In this document: one piece after another, positions 55,342 to 63,938 of the stretch
Layout: each line of letters begins with the position of its first letter
Numbering within the stretch: the first letter of the stretch is position 1
Assembly: GCF_014204985.1 (NCBI RefSeq)
Contig: NZ_JACHMP010000001.1
Location: 6,014,001 to 6,078,000, forward strand
DNA from: Streptosporangium becharense
GTDB taxonomy: Bacteria; Actinomycetota; Actinomycetes; Streptosporangiales; Streptosporangiaceae
Length of the DNA stretch: 64,000 nucleotides
Reading direction: 5' to 3'
Notes under the pieces: model-generated
The model's input: only the letters and a program-made list of their open reading frames with translations
The model's database searches: none
What the model was told of the DNA's origin: nothing
Translations under genes and position numbers: made by a program

Positions 55342-55785
55342 ATGATCACTTTCAAGAACGCCCTCGCCGCCGCCGCCATCGTCGCCTCCACGTTCGCCCC
55401 CGCGGCGATGCTGGCCCAGCCCGCCGGTGCCGCCGTCGGCACCACCGGCACCGCGGTCGTCTCGGCCGACGCCTCGTCGACGTTCCTCGCGCAGGACTGC
55501 AGGAAGCGCGGCAAGTGCCGCAATAATAACAACAACAATAACAACAACAACGGTGGCAGGAACAACAACAACAATAACAACAACAACAACGGCGGTGGGA
55601 ACAACAACAACAATAACAACAACAACAACAACGGCGGTGGGAACAACAACAACAATAACAACAACAACGGCGGTGGGAACAACAACAACAATAACAACAA
55701 CAACAACGGCGGTGGGAACAACAACAACAATAACAACAACAACAACGGCGGTGGGAACAACAACAACAATAACAACAACAACTAG
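55342..55785 (+). CDS. Secreted asparagine-repeat protein
   Basis: A 147-residue protein with a signal peptide (MITFKNALAAAAIVASTFAP...AGA) and a short spacer with two Cys (QDCRKRGKC), followed to the end by seven blocks of 9-11 Asn separated by Gly-Gly-Gly or Gly-Gly-Arg. The ATG is preceded by ggagttacct. The repeat DNA is built of AAC/AAT and GGCGGTGGG units and is far lower in GC than everything around it. Such a mature protein would be unstructured and could form gels or aggregates on the cell surface; function unknown. The antisense frame encodes Val/Leu-rich sequence and is a shadow. Confidence 0.75.
   Translation: MITFKNALAAAAIVASTFAPAAMLAQPAGAAVGTTGTAVVSADASSTFLAQDCRKRGKCRNNNNNNNNNNGGRNNNNNNNNNNGGGNNNNNNNNNNNGGGNNNNNNNNNGGGNNNNNNNNNNGGGNNNNNNNNNNGGGNNNNNNNNN
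55519..55785 (+). repeat. Asn-Gly coding tandem repeat
   Basis: Six blocks of 36-42 bases, each a run of aac codons with one conserved aat at the fifth position (more in the first block), closed by ggcggtggg or a variant, plus a seventh block ended by tag. Confidence 0.9.
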
Positions 55786-55895
55786 GTCCGGCTCCCGGGT
55801 TCCCTCGTCACCCTCGTGGTCGATGAACCGGTGAGCGGTTGGGGCGGGACTGACAGGCGACAGCGGCAGGCACCCCCTACCGAATGAAGGAAAAG

Positions 55896-55940
55896 CGGAA
55901 ACCCCGCACCGTGGTCTGGTCACCCGGTGCGGGGTTTCCG
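55896..55940 (+). terminator. Perfect 16-bp hairpin
   Basis: Arms cggaaaccccgcaccg and cggtgcggggtttccg around a 13-base loop, about 110 bases after the Asn-repeat gene. Confidence 0.8.
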
Positions 55941-55947
55941 CCGTTCG

Positions 55948-55979
55948 GGGCCGCACCGTGTCGAAACACGGTGCGGCCC
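55948..55979 (+). terminator. Perfect 13-bp hairpin sharing the core of the preceding one
   Basis: Arms gggccgcaccgtg and cacggtgcggccc with loop tcgaaa. The ccgcaccg/cggtgcgg core also occurs in the hairpin at 55896-55940, so alternative pairing between the two is possible. Confidence 0.75.
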
Positions 55980-56540
55980 TCGTCGTGTACGCGCTCCGGG
56001 AGTTCCTTTTCTCCGGGCTCTCCTTCCTTCCGGCTCCATCCCGTGAGCTCCGCCCCGTTCTTCTCGGGGAATTCCAGGGTTCGGGCCCGTCTTCCCCCGC
56101 AGCCCTTTCCCCGGCCTGCCCTTTTCCGGGATCGCCTTCTCCGGGAATCGGATTCTCCGGATCCCCCTTCCTCGGGTACGCCTCCTCCCGGAGTCCGGTT
56201 CTTCGTCATCCCCGGCCTTCCCCCGGACGGCGACGATCCCGGACGGCGACCCGCGGCCGTCACCGTCCACCGTCCACCGTCGGCCGTCACCCTCCACCCA
56301 CCGCCCTCCGCCGTCGTTCGTTGCCGTCCACCGAGTCCTGCGGCGGGCCGGGCCAGGCATGACCGGATATGTTCGGCTGCCGGTGGAGCCTGACCGGCGG
56401 TCGAGGTCCTCGGCCGTCAGCCTGCGGAGGTGTGAGGTCCCGGGTGTCGGGATGAGGTCCTTCACCCGGCGTGGTATCCGGGCCATCCCCCGCCCACTCG
56501 GTGACTCCGCCGTCGCCGACGGTGATGCCATCCTGCGGTG
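55980..56540. other. Gap with low-complexity pyrimidine-rich repeats
   Basis: About 56000-56190 has degenerate repeats around ttctccggg, and 56260-56320 repeated caccgtc units. I see no gene; the DMT promoter probably lies near 56430-56520. Confidence 0.35.
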
Positions 56541-57551
56541 ATGACACCGGTAGTGCCCCGGCCCCTCCTGGGGGCCGTGCTCCTGCTGTTCGTCGGCGCC
56601 GCGTGGGGATCGGCGTTTCCGCTGATGAAGGACCTCATCACCCGCATGCCGGTGGCCGACGTCCTCGCCGAGAGGTACGGTGTCGCGGCGCTCGTCCTGG
56701 TGACGCTCCGTCCCGGCTGTCTGCGCGGCCTGGCCCGCGGCACCTGGCCGGCCGGCCTGGCGCTCGGCCTGTTGTTCGGCGTCGGGCAGACCGCGCAGGC
56801 GATGGCCCTGCACGACCTGCCCGCGCCGGTGTCGGGATTCGCGGTCGGTTCGTACGTGGTGATCACGCCGGTCCTCGGGCTGGTCCTGTTCGGTGTCGCG
56901 ATCTCCGGCAGGGTCTGGGCCGCGGTGCTGCTGGCCCTGGCCGCGATGGCCGTCTTCGTCCTGCTACGGGAGGCGGAGGACGACGTCGTCTCCCTGTCCG
57001 CGCTGGCGGTCACCCTGCTGTCGGCGGTGCTGTACGCGATCCACACGCTGGTGTTCGGCACCTCCGCCGCGGCGCGACGCAACGCCTACGCCGTCACGGT
57101 GATCCAGCTCGGCACCATCGCGGTCATGACCGGTCTGCTCGCCGTACCGGACGGCCTCGCGCTGCCCGGCACCCCCTCGGACTGGGCTGCCCTCGGGCAC
57201 CTGGCCGTCGTGGCCTGCGCCTTGGGCTTCCTGGCCCGCTCCTACGGCCAGGTCCACGTCCCGCCGGTACCCGCCGCGGTCATCCTGTCGGCTCAGCCGC
57301 TCTGGGCGACCGGGCTGGCCGTCGCCGTCCACGGTGAACCGCTCACCGCGAGCGTCCTGCTGGGCGGGGGACTGGTGGCACTGGCCATGCTCCTGGCCGT
57401 ACCGCCCGGAGGACCGTTCAGAGCAGGTCGGCGGGGAAGACGCCGAGTTCCCTCGCGGTGGCGGCGCCGACCAGTTCGGCCATGCGAGCGCGGCTCAGCA
57501 CCCGCCGATGCACGGTCACCTGGGTGGACAGCCCGTCCAGGAGAGAAATGA
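56541..57551 (+). CDS. DMT superfamily (EamA) transporter
   Basis: A 336-residue protein with ten hydrophobic helices in two EamA repeats (the first starting VLLLFVGAAWGSAFPLMKDL, the second near VTLLSAVLYAIHTLVF). Members export amino acids, metabolites or drugs. ATG 56541 or GTG 56538 start it. Odd point: after the last helix near residue 290 the frame runs on for about 45 Arg-rich residues antisense to the TetR gene, so the true C-terminus is unusual. The facing TetR gene probably regulates it. Confidence 0.82.
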   Translation: MTPVVPRPLLGAVLLLFVGAAWGSAFPLMKDLITRMPVADVLAERYGVAALVLVTLRPGCLRGLARGTWPAGLALGLLFGVGQTAQAMALHDLPAPVSGFAVGSYVVITPVLGLVLFGVAISGRVWAAVLLALAAMAVFVLLREAEDDVVSLSALAVTLLSAVLYAIHTLVFGTSAAARRNAYAVTVIQLGTIAVMTGLLAVPDGLALPGTPSDWAALGHLAVVACALGFLARSYGQVHVPPVPAAVILSAQPLWATGLAVAVHGEPLTASVLLGGGLVALAMLLAVPPGGPFRAGRRGRRRVPSRWRRRPVRPCERGSAPADARSPGWTARPGEK

Positions 57552-58020
57552 TCCGCCAGGTGGTGCCCTCGGGGTCGTCACAGACGAACAGCCCCGACCG
57601 GACACCGTCCTCGATGACCGCGCGTAGCGCCTGCCTCCACCGCAGGCCGATCCCGCGTGAGGTCTCCTCCAACTCGGGGTTGCGCATCGACTCCGCCCGA
57701 GCGTCGATCCACAGAGCCCACGACTTGGACTTGCCGGTGGGGGCGTAGAGCCGGATCAGGGCCCGTAACCGGTCGAGCGGGGAGCCGCCGGACTCCTCGA
57801 TCTTGGCGAGCGCCTCCAGGTCGAGCTGGGCGGCGTAGGAGAACGCCTGGGCGAACAGTTTCTCCTTGGTCTCGAAATGATAGAAGAGCAGCGCCTGACT
57901 GACCCCGGCGGCCTGGGCGATATCCGCGGTACGGGTATGCCCGAATCCCCTGGCCGCGATGACATCGCAGGCGGTCCGCAGCAGATCTTCACGACGTAAT
58001 CGCCCAAATCCCCGTGTCAC
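57418..58020 (-). CDS. TetR-family transcriptional regulator
   Basis: A 200-residue protein. The helix-turn-helix is TADIAQAAGVSQALLFYHFETKEKLFAQAF (about 32-61), and the C-terminal all-helical domain includes SWALWIDARAESMRNPELEE, as in the BetI/AcrR-like group. It overlaps the DMT gene antisense by 134 bp, an arrangement that itself may couple their expression. The ligand is unknown. Confidence 0.88.
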   Translation of the reverse strand: MTRGFGRLRREDLLRTACDVIAARGFGHTRTADIAQAAGVSQALLFYHFETKEKLFAQAFSYAAQLDLEALAKIEESGGSPLDRLRALIRLYAPTGKSKSWALWIDARAESMRNPELEETSRGIGLRWRQALRAVIEDGVRSGLFVCDDPEGTTWRIISLLDGLSTQVTVHRRVLSRARMAELVGAATARELGVFPADLL

Positions 58021-58048
58021 GAAAGAACATTAGCGGGTAAATATCACG

Positions 58049-59392
58049 TTAGTCGGCGCGGGGTATGCGCAATACGAAGCGCGCACCGCGGGTACTGTCC
58101 TCGACCTTCAGGGTGCCGCCGTGGGATTCGGCGACCTCCCTGGCGATCGGCAGTCCCAGCCCGGTGCCGCCGGCGTCCCGGTTGCGCGCGGCGTCCAGCC
58201 GGGTGAACCTCCGGAAGACCAGCTCCCGGTACTCCGGCGGGATGCCGGCGCCGTCGTCCAGCACCTCCAGCACCGCCGTGCCGTCCTCCCCGGCCACGCG
58301 CACCCCGACCCGCGAGATGGCGTGCCGCTCGGCGTTGTCCAGCAGGTTGGTCAGTAACCGCGCCAGCCGGAGCCGGTCGCCGGTCACCATCACTCCGGAT
58401 TCGAGGTCCCGAACCACCTCGACGCGACGTCTGCGGCGGTCCAGCTCGTCACCGACCAGTGTGCCGAGGTCGATGCGTTCCCTGGCGGCGGGAATCCCGG
58501 AGTCGAGCCGGGCGAGCACCAGCAGGTCCGAGACGATCGCCTGGAGCCGGTCCAGGCTGGCGAGCATCTCGTGGGCCTTCGACTTCCAGTCGACGTCCTC
58601 GGGATAGTGCAGCGCCTCCTCCACCTGGGCACGCATCGCGGTCAGCGGGCTGCGCAGGTCGTGCGACGCGTCGGAGGCGAACCTGCGCTGCTGCTCCGCC
58701 GCGGCCTCCAGCCGGTCCAACGTCTGGTTGATGGTCTCGGCCAGTTGCCTGATCTCGTCCCGCGCGGGCGGAACCGGCACCCGGCGACCCAGGTCGGTCG
58801 CGGTGATCTCCTCCAGTTCCCTCCGGATCGCCCGCACCGGTTCCAGCGACCCGGTCACCGTCCGGTAGGCGCCGATCCCCGACATCGCCACCCCCAGCAG
58901 GGAGGAGCCGACGATGACGGCGAACAGGCCGGAATGCGCGTACCAGGGGACCGGGGTGGCGGTGGCGTAGATCATCCAGTCGCCGCCGGGGTCGGAGATC
59001 CGGAAGGCCACGATCTTCACGCACCTGCGGGGGAAGTGAGGGGCGTCGCAGATTCTGCGGTCCTGTCTGACGACGGTGCTCGGCGGAACGAAGTCCGCCA
59101 CCCGTGGGGCACCGACCAGGTTCCGGGTCGACGAGACGATCCGCCCCTGAGGGTCCAGCACCTGGATGCCGCTGGTCCTGCCCTCGGGGAGCACCTGGGG
59201 CAGCCTGCCGCTCTTGATGAGGTGGACGACCTCAAGCGCCCCGCTCGCGGCCTCCTCCGTCCGGTAACCGCCCGCCAGGCCGTACAGGGAGATCGTGGCC
59301 ACGACGGTGAGGGCCAAGCCGGACGCCACGGCCGTCACCATGGCGATCAGCGTCAGCCGGAGTCTCACCGACCACGCGTTCCGCCTGAACAC
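58049..59392 (-). CDS. Two-component sensor histidine kinase
   Basis: A 447-residue membrane kinase: helix 1 (about 10-35), an extracytoplasmic sensor region (about 36-155), helix 2 (about 155-175), HAMP (about 178-230), HisKA with FASDASHDLRSPL (His244), and the HATPase domain with N box LLTNLLDNAERH, GAGIPPEYRELVF and GGTGLGLPIAR. The sensor contains cysteines (IC and RRC) and may respond to redox or cell-envelope stress. No response regulator gene is adjacent in either direction, so the partner is elsewhere. Confidence 0.9.
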   Translation of the reverse strand: MFRRNAWSVRLRLTLIAMVTAVASGLALTVVATISLYGLAGGYRTEEAASGALEVVHLIKSGRLPQVLPEGRTSGIQVLDPQGRIVSSTRNLVGAPRVADFVPPSTVVRQDRRICDAPHFPRRCVKIVAFRISDPGGDWMIYATATPVPWYAHSGLFAVIVGSSLLGVAMSGIGAYRTVTGSLEPVRAIRRELEEITATDLGRRVPVPPARDEIRQLAETINQTLDRLEAAAEQQRRFASDASHDLRSPLTAMRAQVEEALHYPEDVDWKSKAHEMLASLDRLQAIVSDLLVLARLDSGIPAARERIDLGTLVGDELDRRRRRVEVVRDLESGVMVTGDRLRLARLLTNLLDNAERHAISRVGVRVAGEDGTAVLEVLDDGAGIPPEYRELVFRRFTRLDAARNRDAGGTGLGLPIAREVAESHGGTLKVEDSTRGARFVLRIPRAD

Positions 59393-59538
59393 TTCACTCT
59401 CCCGGCACGAACGATCATCCCAGGCGGATTAATTGCCCTTTCCTGGCCATCCATGGCCAAGCAGTGGCAAAGATCGCCCCACCATCCGCTGTGGAGTGCC
59501 GCTCCGGGCGACCGATCCGCCGGCCGGGCTCGGCAGCG

Positions 59539-59720
59539 GGTTCACCCGGGCCTGCCCGGACCGGTGCTGAAGAACCGGTTCACCCAGGCCCGCCCAGGCC
59601 TGCCCATGCACGCCCGGACCGGCGCAAACCGGTGCGGAACAGCCGGTTCAGGTGGGTTCGCCCGATCTGACGTGGAACAGCCGGCTCACGCGGGCCTGCC
59701 CAACTCGGCGCGGAACAACC
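59539..59720. repeat. 38-bp repeat array at the 3' end of the dipeptidase gene
   Basis: Four copies: 59539-59576, 59577-59644 (with a 30-base insertion), 59645-59682 and 59683-59720. The last copy holds the end of the dipeptidase reading frame (on the minus strand), including its TGA. In every copy the minus strand reads, in the same phase, Leu/Phe-Phe-x... then a Gly/Pro-rich end and TGA, so each encodes an alternative C-terminal tail with its own stop. Confidence 0.85.
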
Positions 59721-60735
59721 GGTGCACGTTGCCGCCCAGGATCTTCACGATCTCGTCGTCGGCGAACCCGTGCCCGACCAGCGCCTCGGTCACCAGCGGC
59801 AACCCGGCCGGCCCGGCCAGCCCGGGCAGCGTCGCGTACACGTCCACCTCCCCGTACCCCAGATCCTCACAACACGGCGGCGTCACATCGTGCAGCACCT
59901 CCCGCACGAAATCCGGCCCCAGCCCCACATGATCGATCCCGGCCACCCCCGCCACATGCGCGATGTGCTCCACCAGCCGATCCACTCCCCGCGCCGCCGG
60001 ATCCGCCGCCAGAAACCCCGGAAAGAAATTGACGCACACCACCCCACCGGTGGCGGCCACCCCCCGCAGCTGCGCATCGGTCAGATTCCGATGATGATCC
60101 CGCAACGCCCGCGCCGCCGAATGCGTGGCCAGCACCGGCCGGGTCGCCAGCTCCAGCACGTGCGCCACCCCGGCCGCCCCCAGATGCGAGACGTCGAACA
60201 GCATGCCCAGCCGCTCCATCACCGCCAGCGCCGCCACCCCGGCCGCGGTCAGCCGCCCCCCGGTGGCGTCCTCCCCGCTGCCGTCGGCCAGCGCGCTCCG
60301 CCCCCAGTGCGCGATCGAGGCCACCCGCACCCCCAGCCGGTACACGGTGGGCAGCAACTCCACCGACGCGTCCAGCCCCGGCATGCTCTCCAGTGCCAGC
60401 ACCAGCGCGATCCGCCCGGCGGCCAGCGCCGCGTCCACCTGGGCCCCGTCCAGGCACAACCGCACCGCGTCGGCGTTGCCCTCGGCCAGCACATGCGCGC
60501 ACTCGATCATCCGCAGCGTCTGGCGCAGCGCACCCTCCGGCCGGTAGCGGTCCTCGACGAAGACCGGCAGCACCTGGATGTCCACCCCGCCCTCGCGCAG
60601 CTGGGGCAGCCACCGCTCCCGGAAGAACGACGCCCACCGCTCCGGCGGCCGGGCACACACCGCCATCAACAAGTCATTGTGGGCATCGGCGACCACGGCG
60701 CGGTGGTGGAGGTCGAGGTGAAGGTCGGCGGACAC
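59686..60735 (-). CDS. Membrane dipeptidase-type (M19) zinc peptidase
   Basis: A 349-residue protein of the renal-dipeptidase family: metal ligands H-x-D in VVADAHNDLLM, the bridging Glu in LALESMPGLDAS, His in FDVSHLG and ATHSAARAL, then DHHRNL, and the Asp in DHVGLGPDF. It should hydrolyse dipeptides, including D-amino-acid or cysteinyl-glycine types. GTG 60735 (VSADLHLDLHH) has an agaaagg site and gives a family-typical start. The last twelve residues (LFRAELGRPA and neighbours) belong to a 38-bp repeat array continuing downstream. Confidence 0.9.
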   Translation of the reverse strand: MSADLHLDLHHRAVVADAHNDLLMAVCARPPERWASFFRERWLPQLREGGVDIQVLPVFVEDRYRPEGALRQTLRMIECAHVLAEGNADAVRLCLDGAQVDAALAAGRIALVLALESMPGLDASVELLPTVYRLGVRVASIAHWGRSALADGSGEDATGGRLTAAGVAALAVMERLGMLFDVSHLGAAGVAHVLELATRPVLATHSAARALRDHHRNLTDAQLRGVAATGGVVCVNFFPGFLAADPAARGVDRLVEHIAHVAGVAGIDHVGLGPDFVREVLHDVTPPCCEDLGYGEVDVYATLPGLAGPAGLPLVTEALVGHGFADDEIVKILGGNVHRLFRAELGRPA

Positions 60736-60862
60736 GGTGAAACCTTTCTGTGCGGGCTGCTCTCGTCCGGCACGACGGTAGCGGCTGCCGTACCCGCCCA
60801 TCCCGGGAGGCTCACGCCAAGTGATCTACGTCCCCCGGCGGACAGGCCGGTAGTCTGCGCAC

Positions 60863-61696
60863 GTGCCTACCCTCGCCGACATCGTCCGAGAGCTCGAATC
60901 CCGTTACGACCCCCGGTGGGCGGAGTCGTGGGACGCGGTCGGGCTCGTCTGCGGAGACCCCTCCGCGGAGATACGCAAGATCCTGTTCGCGGTCGACCCG
61001 GTGGCCGCCGTGGTGGACGAAGCCCTCGACTGGGGCGCCGACCTCATCGTCACCCACCACCCGCTCTACCTGCGCGGCACCACGAGTGTCGCGGCCACCA
61101 CCTTCAAGGGCCGGGTGGTCCACATGCTCATCAAGAACGACGTGGCGCTCTTCACCGCCCACACCAACGCCGACGTCGCCGACCCCGGCGTCTCCGACGC
61201 GCTCGCCCGTGCCGTCGGGCTGACCGGGCCGCTCGTTCCCCTTCAGCCGGCCGCCGACGCCCCCCGGCGCGGCCTGGGCCGGATCGGTTCGCTGCCGGCC
61301 CCGGTTCCCCTGGCCGAGTTCGCCCGGCGGGCCGCGAGCGGACTGCCCGCCACCGCCGGCGGCCTGCGGGTCGCCGGCGACCCCGACCGGCCGGTGCACC
61401 GGGTCGCGGTCAGCGGAGGATCCGGAGACTCCCTGCTCGGTGCGGCCCGCGCCGCCGGGGTGGACGTCTTCCTCACCGCCGACCTGCGCCACCACCCGGC
61501 GAGCGAGTTCATGGAGGGCGGCGGCCCGGCGCTGGTCGACGCCGCTCACTGGGCCACCGAATGGCCCTGGCTGGCCGACGCGGCGCGCCTCCTGGCGTCC
61601 GCCTTGGCCGCCGGGGGGATTACTGTTGAGACGCGCGTATCCGAGACGGTCACGGACGCCTGGAACACAACAGCAAAGTGCGAGGATTTCACGTGA
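60863..61696 (+). CDS. Nif3-like dinuclear metal centre protein
   Basis: A 277-residue protein of the YbgI/Nif3 family, forming hexameric rings with two metals per subunit: ligand segments THHPLYLRG (about 60-68), HTNADVADPGVSDAL (about 98), and HWATEWP near the C-terminus. Hydrolase activity on cyclic compounds and a role as a GTP cyclohydrolase I type 2 homologue have been proposed, but none is established. First gene of an operon; its TGA overlaps the next start by 4 bases. Confidence 0.88.
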   Translation: MPTLADIVRELESRYDPRWAESWDAVGLVCGDPSAEIRKILFAVDPVAAVVDEALDWGADLIVTHHPLYLRGTTSVAATTFKGRVVHMLIKNDVALFTAHTNADVADPGVSDALARAVGLTGPLVPLQPAADAPRRGLGRIGSLPAPVPLAEFARRAASGLPATAGGLRVAGDPDRPVHRVAVSGGSGDSLLGAARAAGVDVFLTADLRHHPASEFMEGGGPALVDAAHWATEWPWLADAARLLASALAAGGITVETRVSETVTDAWNTTAKCEDFT

Positions 61697-62433
61697 AAGC
61701 AGCCCCGGCAGCCCAGAAGCGTCTGCTTGACCTGGCCGAACTCGACTCCGCCCTCGACCGGCTGGCCCACCGCCGCCGCACCCTGCCGGAGCTGGCCCGG
61801 ATCGACGACCTCTCCACCCGCCTGGCCCGCGTCGCCACCCAGGTGATCGCCGCCGAGACCGAGGCCGGCGACCTCGCCCGCGAGCAGACCAAGGCCGAAG
61901 GCGACGTCGACTCGGTCCGCGTCCGCGCCGAACGCGACCAGAAGCGCCTCGACTCGGGCCAGGTGTCCTCGCCGAAGGACCTGGCCAGCCTCCAGTCCGA
62001 GATCGCCTCCCTCGGCCGCCGCCAGAGCGACCTGGAGGAGGTCGTGCTGGAGATCATGGAGCGCCGCGAGGCGGCCGACGCCCAGGTGGCCAGGCTCACC
62101 GCCGAGCGCGACGAGCTCGCCGCCGAGCGCGGCACGGTCGAGGACGCCAGGGACACCGCCTTCGCCGAGATCGACAAGGAGCGGGCGGAGGTCCAGGCCA
62201 AGCGGGGCACGGTCGCCGGCGACATCCCGGCCGACCTGCTCGCTCTCTACGAGAAGCTCCGGGAGCAGTTCGGCGTCGGCGCCGCCATGCTGCACGGGGG
62301 TCGCTGCCTCGGCTGCCGCACGAGCCTGTCCATCGCGGAGATCAACCGGATCAAGGCCACCGCGCACGACGAGGTCGTCCGCTGCGAGGAGTGCCGCCGG
62401 ATCCTGGTCCGCACCCCAGAGTCGGGCCTGTGA
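61693..62433 (+). CDS. C4-type zinc ribbon protein with long coiled coil
   Basis: A 246-residue protein. Residues about 10-180 form a coiled coil (many E/R/A heptads), followed by a zinc ribbon with four Cys (GGRCLGCRTSL and VVRCEECRRIL, about 207-236). The family is conserved in actinobacteria between Nif3 and RNase H genes; it is thought to bind nucleic acid, function unproven. GTG 61693 has a gagg site and overlaps Nif3 by GTGA; GTG 62430 of the next gene overlaps its stop. Confidence 0.88.
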   Translation: MKAAPAAQKRLLDLAELDSALDRLAHRRRTLPELARIDDLSTRLARVATQVIAAETEAGDLAREQTKAEGDVDSVRVRAERDQKRLDSGQVSSPKDLASLQSEIASLGRRQSDLEEVVLEIMERREAADAQVARLTAERDELAAERGTVEDARDTAFAEIDKERAEVQAKRGTVAGDIPADLLALYEKLREQFGVGAAMLHGGRCLGCRTSLSIAEINRIKATAHDEVVRCEECRRILVRTPESGL

Positions 62434-63938
62434 CCTCCTACGTCATCGAGGCCGACGGCGGGTCCAGGGGCAACCCCGGGCCCGCCGGGTACGGCGCCGT
62501 CGTCAGGGACGCCGCCGACGGTCAGATCCTCGTCGAGACCGCCGAGGCGATCGGCACCCAGACCAACAACGTCGCCGAGTACCGAGGGCTGATCGCCGGT
62601 CTCGACGCGCTCCTCGCCCTCGCGGGCGACGGCGCGACGGTCGAGGTCCGGATGGACTCCAAACTGGTCGTCGAGCAGATGGCCGGCCGTTGGAAGATCA
62701 AGAACGAGGGCCTGCGTCCGCTCGCCCTCCAGGCCGCCGCCCTCGCCCGGCGGCTGCGTGTCACCTGGAAGTGGATCCCCCGGGAGCTGAACAAGGACGC
62801 CGACCGCCTGGCCAACGAGGCCATGGACGCGGCGGCCAAGGGCCTGCCCTGGCGCCTGGCGGGCTCCGCGGATGTGGCCGGTTCTGCGGGAGCGGGCTCC
62901 GCGGGCGGTTCACCGGCCGCGGGCGGTTCTGCGGGAGCGGGCTCCGTGGGCGGTTCGGCGGGTACGCCGGGCGTGTCCGGGGCAGCGGGCTCCGCAGGCA
63001 CGTCCGGTGCGGTCAGCTCCCCGAGTGCGGCCGCCCGCACGGGCGGCGGGATGCCCGCCGAGGACCTTCTCCTCTTCGACGACGCCGACCTCGGGACCGC
63101 GGACGGCCCCGGCTCCACGGGCGACACCGGTCCCGGCACGGCCCGTACCGCCGGCACGAGTGCGGCTCGTACCGCCGATACGGGTACGGCTCGCACCACC
63201 GGCACGGGCACGGCCCGTACCGCCGGCGCCGTCCGGGAGCCCGCGCCGGCGCTCTCTCCCGAGTCACCGGAACGGGAGTCGCCGGCGGCAGGCCTCGGCA
63301 GCGGCTGGCGCCCGCCCACCACCGTCGCGACCTCGCTGTACCTCCTCCGGCACGGTGAGACCCCGCTCTCCGTCGGGCGGAGGTTCTCCGGGCTCGGCGA
63401 CCCCGAGCTGACCCCCAACGGTGTCGCCCAGGCCGAGGCCGCCGCCGCCCGGCTGGCCCGCGACCCGTACGGCATCCAGGTGATCGTCAGCTCGCCGCTC
63501 AGGCGTGCCCGCGCCACCGCGGAGGCCGTCGCGGCCCGTACCGGCCTTGAGGTGGTCGTCGAGGAAGGGCTCAGGGAGACCGACTTCGGCCTCTGGGAGG
63601 GCCACACGTTCACCGAGATCCAGCGTCGCTGGCCGGACGAGCTCGCCGCGTGGCTGGCGGACCCGTCCGCCGCGCCGCCAGGTGGGGAGAGTTTCGGAGA
63701 GGCGGCGCGGCGGGTCCAGGCGACCAGGGACGCGTTGCTGGAGCGTTACGAGGGCAGGAGGGTGCTGGCCGTCTCCCACGTCACGCCGATCAAGATGCTG
63801 CTGCGGCTGGCGTTGCTCGCCCCCCTCGACGCGCTGTACCGCATGCACCTCGACCTGTCAGCTCTGTCCCTGATCGAGTACTACGCCGACGGTCCGGCGC
63901 TGGTGAAGGCGTTCAACGACACCTCGCACCTGCGCTGA
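62430..63938 (+). CDS. Bifunctional RNase H / histidine phosphatase (Rv2228c-like)
   Basis: A 502-residue fusion. The N-terminal RNase HI domain (1-140) has active-site residues Asp9 (IEADGGSRGNPG), Glu50 (NNVAEYRGL), Asp76 (RMDSKL) and Asp123/125 (NKDADRLANE). The C-terminal phosphoglycerate-mutase-like phosphatase (about 300-502) has LYLLRHGETPLS with His308, and SHVTPIKMLL with the second His. Mycobacterial homologues combine RNase H and alpha-ribazole-phosphate/acid phosphatase activity. The linker (about 145-295) is unusually long and built of Gly-Ser-Ala and Thr-Ala-Arg-Thr-like repeats. GTG 62430 overlaps the previous stop. The last 62 bases of the window hold nothing. Confidence 0.92.
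   Translation: MTSYVIEADGGSRGNPGPAGYGAVVRDAADGQILVETAEAIGTQTNNVAEYRGLIAGLDALLALAGDGATVEVRMDSKLVVEQMAGRWKIKNEGLRPLALQAAALARRLRVTWKWIPRELNKDADRLANEAMDAAAKGLPWRLAGSADVAGSAGAGSAGGSPAAGGSAGAGSVGGSAGTPGVSGAAGSAGTSGAVSSPSAAARTGGGMPAEDLLLFDDADLGTADGPGSTGDTGPGTARTAGTSAARTADTGTARTTGTGTARTAGAVREPAPALSPESPERESPAAGLGSGWRPPTTVATSLYLLRHGETPLSVGRRFSGLGDPELTPNGVAQAEAAAARLARDPYGIQVIVSSPLRRARATAEAVAARTGLEVVVEEGLRETDFGLWEGHTFTEIQRRWPDELAAWLADPSAAPPGGESFGEAARRVQATRDALLERYEGRRVLAVSHVTPIKMLLRLALLAPLDALYRMHLDLSALSLIEYYADGPALVKAFNDTSHLR

Noticed and set aside
55230..55956. Leu- or Val-rich hydrophobic frames antisense to the Asn-repeat gene
   Set aside because: They are the complement of aac/aat/ggc repeats; no start or signal supports them.
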